Below are positions 8,888-17,053 of a stretch of 64,000 nt of DNA, piece after piece. How positions within the stretch are numbered: position 1 is the stretch's first letter; each line of letters opens with the position of its first letter. Origin of the DNA: TMED109 sp002684605 (lineage in GTDB: Bacteria > Pseudomonadota > Alphaproteobacteria > TMED109); contig CAJWSU010000008.1 of the NCBI GenBank assembly GCA_913046335.1, forward strand, positions 1 to 64,000, in the 5' to 3' direction. Below the pieces are notes generated by a model that saw only the letters and a list, made by a program, of their open reading frames with translations, did no database searches and was not told where the DNA came from. Made by a program: the position numbers and the translations under genes.

Positions 8888-9442
8888 TTATAATACTTCT
8901 CTGACTTCAATAACTTCAGGAATATAATGCTTTAGCATATTCTCTACTCCCATTTTTAATGTAGCCATAGATGACGGACAGCCCGAACAAGCTCCTCTCA
9001 TTTCAAGCTCTACAACTCCCTCGGAATAACCGTGGAAAACTATATCTCCTCCATGACCTGCTACTGATGGCCTTACCCTAGTCTCTAATAGTTCTTCTAT
9101 TTGTATTGCAATGTCTTTATCTTCTTCATTAACTTCAGTTGAAACAACCTCTTTAACTTCATCAATTACTTTTTCATTAGACATGTAATGTTGCATAATC
9201 TGACTTAAAATTAATGGCTTAAGTACTTGCCATTCCAGATCGTCATTTTTTGTTATAGAAACAAAATCTGATCCAAAAAAAATGGCATCAATTCCATCAA
9301 TTAAAAAAAGTCTTTTAGCTAATGGCGAATTTTCTGCTTCTGCTATGTTTTTATAAGAAACATTTTTTTGAGGAGACACTTCTTTGCCAGGAATAAATTT
9401 TACTGTCTTAGGGTTTGGTGTTAACTCTGTCTGAATAAACAT
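8888..9442 (-). CDS. nfuA: Fe-S biogenesis scaffold/carrier NfuA-type (NifU C-terminal domain)
   Basis: The 184-residue protein begins with the Nfu N-terminal domain (FIQTELTPNPKTVKFIPG) and ends with a NifU C-terminal domain carrying CSGCPSS, C152 and C155. These bind a 4Fe-4S cluster at a dimer interface and deliver it to targets. This is the eukaryote/alphaproteobacterial Nfu architecture, longer than a bare NifU domain. An AAGGAAA Shine-Dalgarno precedes the ATG. It follows the Usp gene by 19 bases, so the two probably share a transcript. Confidence 0.93.
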   Translation of the reverse strand: MFIQTELTPNPKTVKFIPGKEVSPQKNVSYKNIAEAENSPLAKRLFLIDGIDAIFFGSDFVSITKNDDLEWQVLKPLILSQIMQHYMSNEKVIDEVKEVVSTEVNEEDKDIAIQIEELLETRVRPSVAGHGGDIVFHGYSEGVVELEMRGACSGCPSSMATLKMGVENMLKHYIPEVIEVREVL

Positions 9443-9461
9443 ATTATTTCCTTATCAATTT

Positions 9462-9938
9462 CTAAGTTATTTTTAAAAGTTCATTATTATTTAAATTTCC
9501 TGGCACTATAGTTAATGGAATATGAATACTATTAGTAAGTCCCGTAGAAAACTTATTAATTAATTCATTTGTTCCTTTTCCTTCTGGTGCCGCTCCAAGA
9601 ACTAATATACTAATAGATTTATCTTCATTAATCAAATCTACTATGCTTGTATATTTAGACCCGTATGAAATTCTTGTTTCTATTTCAATTGCAAACTCTT
9701 GAAATGTTTCTTCTTGAAGCTCAGATAAAACTCTTTCTGCCTCTTCTTTTGCCTCTCTCGCCATAACTTTTTCTACTCCGGCAAAATGTTGCATATCATT
9801 CGGTTCAACTACATATAATATAAGTACTAAACCATTAGAGTTTTTTGCCCTCATACACGCAAATTTTAAAGCTGCCTTGCATTCTTCAGAAGAATCAACA
9901 CATACTAAAAATTTTACTTGTCCAGGAATATGATCCAA
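9462..9938 (-). CDS. Universal stress protein (UspA family)
   Basis: The 158-residue protein is a single Usp domain. It has the FLVCVDSSEECKAALKFA start, a central ARISYG-type strand (ETRISYGSKYTSIVDLI), and an ATP-loop-like region ILVLGAAPEGKGTNELINK followed by IPLTIVPG. The start is TTG at 9938 with AGGTAGG five bases upstream; no better start exists. Usp proteins are cytoplasmic stress-linked nucleotide binders without a single known reaction. The trpS-side to nfuA order is common in alphaproteobacteria. Confidence 0.85.
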   Translation of the reverse strand: MDHIPGQVKFLVCVDSSEECKAALKFACMRAKNSNGLVLILYVVEPNDMQHFAGVEKVMAREAKEEAERVLSELQEETFQEFAIEIETRISYGSKYTSIVDLINEDKSISILVLGAAPEGKGTNELINKFSTGLTNSIHIPLTIVPGNLNNNELLKIT

Positions 9939-9951
9939 GATTACCTACCTT

Positions 9952-10707
9952 TCATACTCTTCTAAAAATTTCACTTGCTGTGAAACCTAATAGTATTGCT
10001 CCTAAAGCTGCTAATAATCCATATAAAAAAGAATGATTTTTTGAATAGTCATACAAATATGCACCCATTCCCCCCTTTGTGACCTTAACATTATTCTGCC
10101 AAGAAGATAATAAATATCCTGTCTTATTTACTAAAAAAGTATTTACTTTATATTCACCAATTGGAGTAGTACCAGGCAGCTCAAAATCTACTCTAAACAA
10201 AGTATCTTCAAAAATCTCAATACCCGATTTTTCTATTACTAAAAGATTTCTTTTTTTGTAAAAGGTTTTTAATATATTTTTATAGCCCTCTTTATCTTCT
10301 TCTAGACTCATGCCTTTAGCAGTGTTAATTTTTACATTGTCCCAGCCAATCTCGTTTTCTGTTAAAAATTCACTATTAGTGAGAGTAAAATTATTATCAC
10401 TTGTAGCAATTGCATAATAACCTGGTGCATTAAATAATTTTGAATTATTTGCACTAACTAACCATACACCAAAATATTTTTTCTTTTTACTTATTTTTAA
10501 TTTTGCGCTTGGACCCAGAACTGTAATTATAATAACAGTGTCATTATGAAGTTTTGGATCAATGGCCCCATAAACTGTAATTTTTGCTCCATCAAAAGAT
10601 GCTGTAATATTAATATCTTCATTTAAAACTTTTGATAATATTGGATCTCTAGCATTAGCTCCATTTATGAGAAATATAATAAATAAAAAATATAAGTAAT
10701 TTTTCAT
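9952..10707 (-). CDS. TIGR02186-type membrane-anchored periplasmic protein
   Basis: The 251-residue protein has an N-terminal signal peptide (cleavage likely near GANARDP), a beta-rich periplasmic domain and one C-terminal transmembrane helix (about 230-247) ending in a short RRV tail. I recognise it as the TIGR02186 family, which lies next to TSUP permease genes in many alphaproteobacteria. Here it overlaps such a gene by four bases (ATGA). A role assisting sulfite or organosulfonate export is inferred from this partnership only. No catalytic motif is visible. Confidence 0.75.
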   Translation of the reverse strand: MKNYLYFLFIIFLINGANARDPILSKVLNEDINITASFDGAKITVYGAIDPKLHNDTVIIITVLGPSAKLKISKKKKYFGVWLVSANNSKLFNAPGYYAIATSDNNFTLTNSEFLTENEIGWDNVKINTAKGMSLEEDKEGYKNILKTFYKKRNLLVIEKSGIEIFEDTLFRVDFELPGTTPIGEYKVNTFLVNKTGYLLSSWQNNVKVTKGGMGAYLYDYSKNHSFLYGLLAALGAILLGFTASEIFRRV

Positions 10708-11621
10708 TGAGCATCCTTATAAGTCTCTATAATAAAAAGCTCTTCTGGAGTAACTAAAATATTTCCTATTAAGACGCTAGCTACTATTATTATGATTATT
10801 GCGAGGAGAAATCTAATTTGCTCTCCTCTTAAAAGGGCCATAGCTCTTGTTCCAATTTGAGCTCCTATTACAGCACCGATAAGTAACAAGGAAGACAAAA
10901 CAACATCTACTGTTTGATTAATATATGAATGCATTATAGTAGATACTGTAGTAACAAAAACTATTTGCAGCAAAGATGTGCCTATTACGACTTGTGTAGG
11001 CATCCCAAGAATATAAATCATGGCTGGAACTAAAATAAAACCACCACCTACACCCATTATTGAAGATAGTATTCCTACTAATAGCCCTATAAATATTGGT
11101 GGCAATATACTAATATAAAGATGAGATTTTCTAAATTTTATTTTGAAAGGTAAGCCATGTAACCATATATGCTCATGTAATTTGTTTCTCTTACCTTTAT
11201 GTTTTTTTTTAATAGAGCTTACACTCTCAATTAGCATCCACAAACCAACAAAAACCAAAATAAAAATATAAGATAAAGAAATAAATAACTTTTCTTGTCC
11301 TATGCTTAATAAATATTTTAACAAAAAGACTCCGATTATACTGCCAAAAACCCCTCCTAATAACAGTATAAAGCCCATCAAAAAATCAACATTAGCTCTT
11401 CTCATATGTGCCAAGAATCCAGAGACTGATGCAGCTAAAATATGGTTTGCCTCAGATGCAACAGCGACAGCTGGAGGAATTCCCATTAAAATTAACATGG
11501 GGGTCATTAGAAAACCTCCGCCAACTCCGAACATACCAGACAAAAAACCGACCACTAAGCCTAAACACATTAATACAAAAAAATTGATTGGTAGGCCTGC
11601 TATTGGTAAATAAATTTCCAT
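10704..11621 (-). CDS. TSUP-family (TauE/SafE) anion permease
   Basis: The 305-residue polytopic protein has the duplicated TSUP signature: GFLSGMFGVGGGFLMTPML near residues 24-42 and GILSSIMGVGGGFILVPAM near 183-201. About eight hydrophobic segments are seen, with a basic KKKHKGKRNK loop in the middle. TSUP proteins export sulfite, sulfoacetate or other small anions. Coupling to the TIGR02186 gene points to the sulfur-anion branch, but the substrate cannot be read from sequence. It begins three bases before the trpS stop region. Confidence 0.85.
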   Translation of the reverse strand: MEIYLPIAGLPINFFVLMCLGLVVGFLSGMFGVGGGFLMTPMLILMGIPPAVAVASEANHILAASVSGFLAHMRRANVDFLMGFILLLGGVFGSIIGVFLLKYLLSIGQEKLFISLSYIFILVFVGLWMLIESVSSIKKKHKGKRNKLHEHIWLHGLPFKIKFRKSHLYISILPPIFIGLLVGILSSIMGVGGGFILVPAMIYILGMPTQVVIGTSLLQIVFVTTVSTIMHSYINQTVDVVLSSLLLIGAVIGAQIGTRAMALLRGEQIRFLLAIIIIIVASVLIGNILVTPEELFIIETYKDAQ

Positions 11622-11624
11622 ATA

Positions 11625-12647
11625 TTAATAGAGCCCAACAATATCTTTTACTTTGTTTATAATTGGTTCCGCTATATTATTGGCTCTATTGCCCCCACCT
11701 TTTATAGTCTCTACAAGGTAGCTTTTATCCTCTAGTAATTTTCTCATTTCTTTAGTAATAGGGGCTAATGTTTCGATAGCAACCTCATTCAATTCTTTTT
11801 TAAAATCAGAGAATTGTTTTCCCATAAACTTTTCTACAACTTTTTTTGTAGTTTCATTAGATAATGCAGAGTATATATTTAATAAATTTACAGCTTCAGA
11901 CCTTGAATTAATAATCTCTTCTTTAAAATTGCCTTCATCATCTAAAGAGTCTAAATCAGGTAAAGGGAGAGGGTCTGTTTTTGCTTTTCTTATCTTATTT
12001 GAAATATCATCTATACTATCAGTCAAATTTAATCTGGAATAATCGGATACATCAGACTTGGACATTTTGTTTTTTCCGTCCCTAAGACTCATAACTCTAG
12101 TTGCAGCACCCATAATGACCGGCTCAGTAATAGGAAAATAGTCAAGATTAAAATCATTATTAAATTTTTGAGCTATATCCCTAGCTAATTCAAGATGCTG
12201 TCTTTGGTCATCTCCAACAGGCACATGAGTCGCTTGATATGCTAAAATATCTGCTGCCATTAAAACTGGATATGTATATAGGCCTGCAGAAGCATTCTCC
12301 CTATTTTTGCCCGCCTTCTCTTTAAATTGCGTCATTCTATTTAACCAGCCTAAACGAGCTACACAATTAAAAACCCATGCTAATTCCGCATGGGCAGATA
12401 CTTGTGATTGTGCAAAGATGATTGATTTCTCAGGGTTTATTCCTGCAGCAATAAAAGAGGCAGCAACTTCTAATATATTATTTTTTAATGCTTTTGGATC
12501 TTGCTTTACAGTAATTGCATGCATATCTACCACACAATAAATACATTCGTGATCATTCTGCAATGATACAAAATTTTTTATAGCTCCTAGATAATTTCCT
12601 AGGTGCAAATTACCCGTAGGTTGTACTCCTGAAAAAACTCTTCCCAT
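11625..12647 (-). CDS. trpS: Tryptophanyl-tRNA synthetase
   Basis: The 340-residue protein is a class I synthetase. The HIGH-equivalent is TGNLHLGNY at 11-19, and the KMSKS loop is present as KNKMSKSD near residue 195. PVGDDQRQHLELARDIA is characteristic of TrpRS. It charges tRNA-Trp in the cytoplasm. Length is normal. The gene lies between murJ and the TSUP gene, on the same strand, with a 74-base gap from murJ that holds only AT-rich sequence. Confidence 0.96.
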   Translation of the reverse strand: MGRVFSGVQPTGNLHLGNYLGAIKNFVSLQNDHECIYCVVDMHAITVKQDPKALKNNILEVAASFIAAGINPEKSIIFAQSQVSAHAELAWVFNCVARLGWLNRMTQFKEKAGKNRENASAGLYTYPVLMAADILAYQATHVPVGDDQRQHLELARDIAQKFNNDFNLDYFPITEPVIMGAATRVMSLRDGKNKMSKSDVSDYSRLNLTDSIDDISNKIRKAKTDPLPLPDLDSLDDEGNFKEEIINSRSEAVNLLNIYSALSNETTKKVVEKFMGKQFSDFKKELNEVAIETLAPITKEMRKLLEDKSYLVETIKGGGNRANNIAEPIINKVKDIVGLY

Positions 12648-12721
12648 ACTTCACCTCTTAATTGAGTTATGTAAAAGACTATAAGTCTAATACTATATAT
12701 AAAATACTATTTATTATTATA

Positions 12722-14275
12722 TTAAATTTTATTCGAGATAAAATATTTTTTTAATCCTAGTATATAGCTAAAAGAGAAGAATATAAAAACCCCTACTAAT
12801 ATAAATGATGACAACTTAAATATATTTATAAACTTTGAAGGCATTAAATAGTAATTTAAATAAAATTGATTCAAAACATATAGAGATAAGAACATAATAA
12901 TAGTAGTTACTATTATTTTAATAAGAGCAATAAAAAATATATTTGATACTATATAAAAACGCCTTTTAATTAATATAAATAATAATAATAGCGCATTTAT
13001 ATATCCTGCAATACATAGAGAAAGTGCAATTCCTATATAGCCAATTTTACTCATTAAATACCATGTTAAAATAATATTTATAGCTGCACAGAATGCAGCT
13101 ATTTTTACTGGTGTTTTTGTATCCTGTCTTGCAAAAAAATTAGGCGAAAGTACTTTAATTAACATAAAGGCAGGGATGGCTAAAGCATATATATTTAATG
13201 CATTAGATGTTGCAACTATATCAGATTCTATAAATGCACCATATCCAAATAATGTAGTTATTACTAAGTGGGACAAATATATAAGCGCAACGGATGAAGG
13301 TATAGAGAAAAAAATTGTTAGTAAAATTGCTCTTTCTTGCACTAAATTTTGTTTTTTAATTTGTCCTAGATTAATTTTTTTTGCTAAATCAGGTAAAAGC
13401 GCTGTCCCTATAGCTATACCTATTATACCTAAAGGTAATTGTGCTATCCTGTCTGAATAATAAAGCCAAGATATTGCACCTGGTATTTGACTTGCAAAAA
13501 TAGACCCTACTAGCAAATTAACCTGAATTACTCCGGCACCAAAAGCCCCAGGTATAAATCTTTTTATAAAAAGTTTGATATCATTATCAATTTTTGGAAA
13601 TGAAATGCTAAACTCTAGTCCATTTCTATAGGTATCCCATGCCAGTAGCAGCATCTGAAATACTCCTGCTAGCAATACTGCCCAAGATATAATAATACCA
13701 ACATCACTTACAATATATCTAGACATAATAAGCGCAATAATTAAAAAAACATTTAAAATGATGGGGGCTGCTGCTCCAGACCAAAATTTTCCATTTGTAT
13801 TTAAGCAAGCTGCAAAAAGAGCAGTAAAAATAATAAAAATTAAATATGGGAAGATAATTCTTGCATATGGTACAGCCAACTCAAACCTTATAGCATCTTC
13901 CATAAAGCCTGGTGCTATTAGATAAATTATATTAGGCATAAAAATTTCAGATAAAATAATTAAAGGTAAAATAAAAACTAGTAAAAAAGAAGCTATTTTA
14001 GAGGTGAACAATATTCCTCCTTGAATCCCATATTTTTCATATTCTTTTGCTAATATAGGTATAAATGCCGCAGAAAAAGCTCCTTCTGCAAAAAACCTTC
14101 TAAAAAGATTAGGTACTCTAAAAGCGACTAAAAATGCATCAGCAATTGGCCCTGTTCCTAAAATAGATGCGAATAATATATCTCTAATAAAACCCATTAA
14201 TCTGCTTAATAAAGTCCACGCACTCACAACAGCACTAGATTTATAAAGACCAGATAATTTATTGAAAGGGAACAT
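12722..14275 (-). CDS. murJ: Lipid II flippase MurJ (MviN)
   Basis: The 517-residue protein has about fourteen hydrophobic helices. The MurJ N-terminus is clear: SAWTLLSRLMGFIRDILFA followed by DAFLVAFRVPNLFRRFFAEG. MurJ flips lipid II across the inner membrane for peptidoglycan synthesis. Its ATG overlaps the glnD stop by one base (TAATG), so translation is coupled. Its presence together with MltA, AmpG-like and amidase genes indicates a normal murein wall. Confidence 0.94.
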   Translation of the reverse strand: MFPFNKLSGLYKSSAVVSAWTLLSRLMGFIRDILFASILGTGPIADAFLVAFRVPNLFRRFFAEGAFSAAFIPILAKEYEKYGIQGGILFTSKIASFLLVFILPLIILSEIFMPNIIYLIAPGFMEDAIRFELAVPYARIIFPYLIFIIFTALFAACLNTNGKFWSGAAAPIILNVFLIIALIMSRYIVSDVGIIISWAVLLAGVFQMLLLAWDTYRNGLEFSISFPKIDNDIKLFIKRFIPGAFGAGVIQVNLLVGSIFASQIPGAISWLYYSDRIAQLPLGIIGIAIGTALLPDLAKKINLGQIKKQNLVQERAILLTIFFSIPSSVALIYLSHLVITTLFGYGAFIESDIVATSNALNIYALAIPAFMLIKVLSPNFFARQDTKTPVKIAAFCAAINIILTWYLMSKIGYIGIALSLCIAGYINALLLLFILIKRRFYIVSNIFFIALIKIIVTTIIMFLSLYVLNQFYLNYYLMPSKFINIFKLSSFILVGVFIFFSFSYILGLKKYFISNKI

Positions 14276-17034
14276 TATACTTGTACTAACGCTTTAATGT
14301 TTTCATCTGTTTTATCATGTATTGCTTGCATTAATTTATCTTTAATTAAGTTAATTTTATTTTCTTCTATAATTTTACCACCTGTCAGATTCTTTACGTA
14401 AAAAACATCCACCGCTCTTACTCCATATGTACTTATTCTAGCTGTAGATATATGTAGTCCTATTGAAAAAAATTCACTAGCCAATGTATGTAATAGGCCT
14501 ATTTTATCTTTTGAATTTATTTCTATTACCGTATGTGACCTGGAGGATAGATTGTCTATTAAAACACGAGGTTCTATTATAAACGAATCCCTTCTAGAAG
14601 GGATTTGTACACTTTGGAACTCCTTCATTAATACTTTAGGACTTCTTTCTTCCGTAATTGTTTTTCTAATGGTCTCTATAAGAATATTGAGTCTATTTTT
14701 TTGTTCAATAATTGAGGAAGCATCTGCAGACCTAACTAAAAATGTATTAACTGTCATTCCATCTTTAGTTGTAACTATTCGTGCATCCTGAACTGATGTT
14801 CCCGCTAAAGCTAATGCTGTGCAAGTTCTTGCAAACAAGCCTAAATGATCTTGAGTATAAATTGAGACCTCTGTCACGCCTTGGTCTTTTAATGGTTCAA
14901 TAAAAATTTTTAATTTTAAATTTTCTTTATCTGCACCTATAATTAAATTCGCATGTCGTAAATGAACATCAGAGCTTATATTCGTCCAATAGTATGAATA
15001 GAATCGATCAGCATATGTTTTAAACTCTTGGTCATTCCATTTAATTAATGAATCTCTCAACTGGTTCCTGGACTTTTCTTCCCTAATTATTCTGGACTTT
15101 TGATCCCCTCCACCATTTATTTCCATTAAAGTTTCATCATAAACAACCTTTAATAAATTGTCTTTCCAACTGTTCCATATTTCTGGACCAACTGCTGTAA
15201 TATCTGCTACGGTTAATACATATAATAATCGTAATAATTCTGCAGATTGTATTTTATTTTTTAGATCAATAATAGTCTTCGGATCCTGAAGGTCTCTTTT
15301 AAAAGCAATCGTGGATAATAAAAGATGGTTTTCTACTAACCAAATTACAGTTTCCACCTCATCAGAAAGCAGCCCAAACTTTGGGCATAAATTTTTTGCT
15401 ACTTGCCCTCCTAGTATTGAATGGTCTCCTCCTCTACCCTTTGCTATATCATGCAGAAATAATGCAATATATAAAACTTTTTTTGATACTATATTTTTTA
15501 AAACTTTAGATGCTAATCCATATTTGGTTTCATATTCTCCATTGTCTATTTTTCTGAGAATACCAATAGCATTTATCGTATGTTCATCTACAGTATAAGT
15601 ATGGTACATGTCGTGCTGCACTCTTGCGACAACTTTTTGAAAATCTGGAATAAACCGTCCAAGAACCCCTGTTTCATTCATATTTCTTAAAACTTTATCT
15701 GAATTCCTTAAATTTGTAAGAATATTAATAAAGTAATGATTAGCCTTTATATCATTGCGAATATCATCTATTTTTCTAATATTTAATTTAATTAAGTTAG
15801 TTAACTCATTACTTAAATTTAAATTAAATTCTGCTGAAAAGTCATATGCTTTAAATATATCAATTGGCTCAATACTTTTTATACCTTTTGCTAAATATAT
15901 TTTATTATTATAAAACTCAAAAATTCCATTTTTATTTTTTTTAAATTTAAAAACTAGATTTTTTACTAAAGAATTAGGCTTATCAAAGTTTTTATTTTCT
16001 ATGTTTTCTAATACACTCTTAGTTAGATAACCTACTTCTTTTGCAAACAAATAATAATGTTTCATAAGTCGTTCTATAGGAATAGAACCAGCATGATTAG
16101 TATAGCCTAATTTTTCGGCTATCAATAATTGTAAGTCAAATGTTAATCTGTCTGAATCATTCGTTCCATAATAATGCATTATTGCTCTTAAATTCATAAA
16201 ATATTTTTCTGCTTTATCATAAAATAATGCTTCCTTTTTAGTCATTATTCCTAATTCTATATAGTCTGCTGAGTTATTAACTTGATACATGAAAGAAATG
16301 ATCCATCTAATAGTATTTAAATCTCTCAAGCCTCCTTTACATTCCTTAATATTTGGTTCTAAAAGATATCTAGAATCTCCCATTTTTTTATGCCGTAAAT
16401 CTCTTTCTTTTAATTTGGTATAAAAAAAATTATTTTTTTCTTTATTTAAAATTTCTGACTTGAATAATCCATTAAACTTAAGCCATAAGTCTTGGTTTCC
16501 AGATATAAGCCTTGCATCTAATAATGCGGTGCAGATAGTATTATCTGCTCTAGCTTTTATAATAGTTTCTTCTAAACTCCTTACAGCATAGCCAACCTTA
16601 AGTTTTAAGTCCCATAATAAATATAATAGAGTTTCTACAATCTTCTCTATTCTTGGTGTCATTTTATAAGGCGTCAAAATGAGCAAGTCTATATCAGACC
16701 CTGGTGATAGATTTCCTCTGCCATACCCACCAACGGTGATTACTGCTAATTTATCAGAAGTGGTAGGGTTAGCTATAGGAAAAGCAAAATTATTGATCGC
16801 ATCAAAAGCAGTTAATATTACTGCATCTATCATTTTTGCCCTTAGCTCACCAGAGCCAACACCGTCCTTATTTTCCATATATATGTTTTTTATATTTACT
16901 GAATGTTTATCAATAAACTTCTTAAGTATAGGAAGTAAATTCTGTTTAAATGAAGTTCTAGAAGTTTTCTCATGTATAGATATTTCTATATCATGTATTA
17001 ATTCTTTTCGATTAAAGTGATATTTATTAACCAC
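14275..17034 (-). CDS. glnD: Bifunctional uridylyltransferase/uridylyl-removing enzyme GlnD
   Basis: The 919-residue protein shows the nucleotidyltransferase motif GGYGRGNLSPGSDIDLLIL near residue 105, a GlnD-specific helical region (NIKECKGGLRDLNTIRWI near 230), an HD domain with LFLHDIAKGRGGDHS near 520, and two C-terminal ACT domains (DHLGLFARTCTALAL and DKIGLLHTLASEFF). It uridylylates and de-uridylylates PII proteins in response to glutamine. The start is GTG at 17034 after an AGGA; an overlapping ATG is out of frame. It follows mutS by 19 bases. Confidence 0.95.
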   Translation of the reverse strand: MVNKYHFNRKELIHDIEISIHEKTSRTSFKQNLLPILKKFIDKHSVNIKNIYMENKDGVGSGELRAKMIDAVILTAFDAINNFAFPIANPTTSDKLAVITVGGYGRGNLSPGSDIDLLILTPYKMTPRIEKIVETLLYLLWDLKLKVGYAVRSLEETIIKARADNTICTALLDARLISGNQDLWLKFNGLFKSEILNKEKNNFFYTKLKERDLRHKKMGDSRYLLEPNIKECKGGLRDLNTIRWIISFMYQVNNSADYIELGIMTKKEALFYDKAEKYFMNLRAIMHYYGTNDSDRLTFDLQLLIAEKLGYTNHAGSIPIERLMKHYYLFAKEVGYLTKSVLENIENKNFDKPNSLVKNLVFKFKKNKNGIFEFYNNKIYLAKGIKSIEPIDIFKAYDFSAEFNLNLSNELTNLIKLNIRKIDDIRNDIKANHYFINILTNLRNSDKVLRNMNETGVLGRFIPDFQKVVARVQHDMYHTYTVDEHTINAIGILRKIDNGEYETKYGLASKVLKNIVSKKVLYIALFLHDIAKGRGGDHSILGGQVAKNLCPKFGLLSDEVETVIWLVENHLLLSTIAFKRDLQDPKTIIDLKNKIQSAELLRLLYVLTVADITAVGPEIWNSWKDNLLKVVYDETLMEINGGGDQKSRIIREEKSRNQLRDSLIKWNDQEFKTYADRFYSYYWTNISSDVHLRHANLIIGADKENLKLKIFIEPLKDQGVTEVSIYTQDHLGLFARTCTALALAGTSVQDARIVTTKDGMTVNTFLVRSADASSIIEQKNRLNILIETIRKTITEERSPKVLMKEFQSVQIPSRRDSFIIEPRVLIDNLSSRSHTVIEINSKDKIGLLHTLASEFFSIGLHISTARISTYGVRAVDVFYVKNLTGGKIIEENKINLIKDKLMQAIHDKTDENIKALVQV

Positions 17035-17053
17035 ATCTTTTTCCTATTTTTAA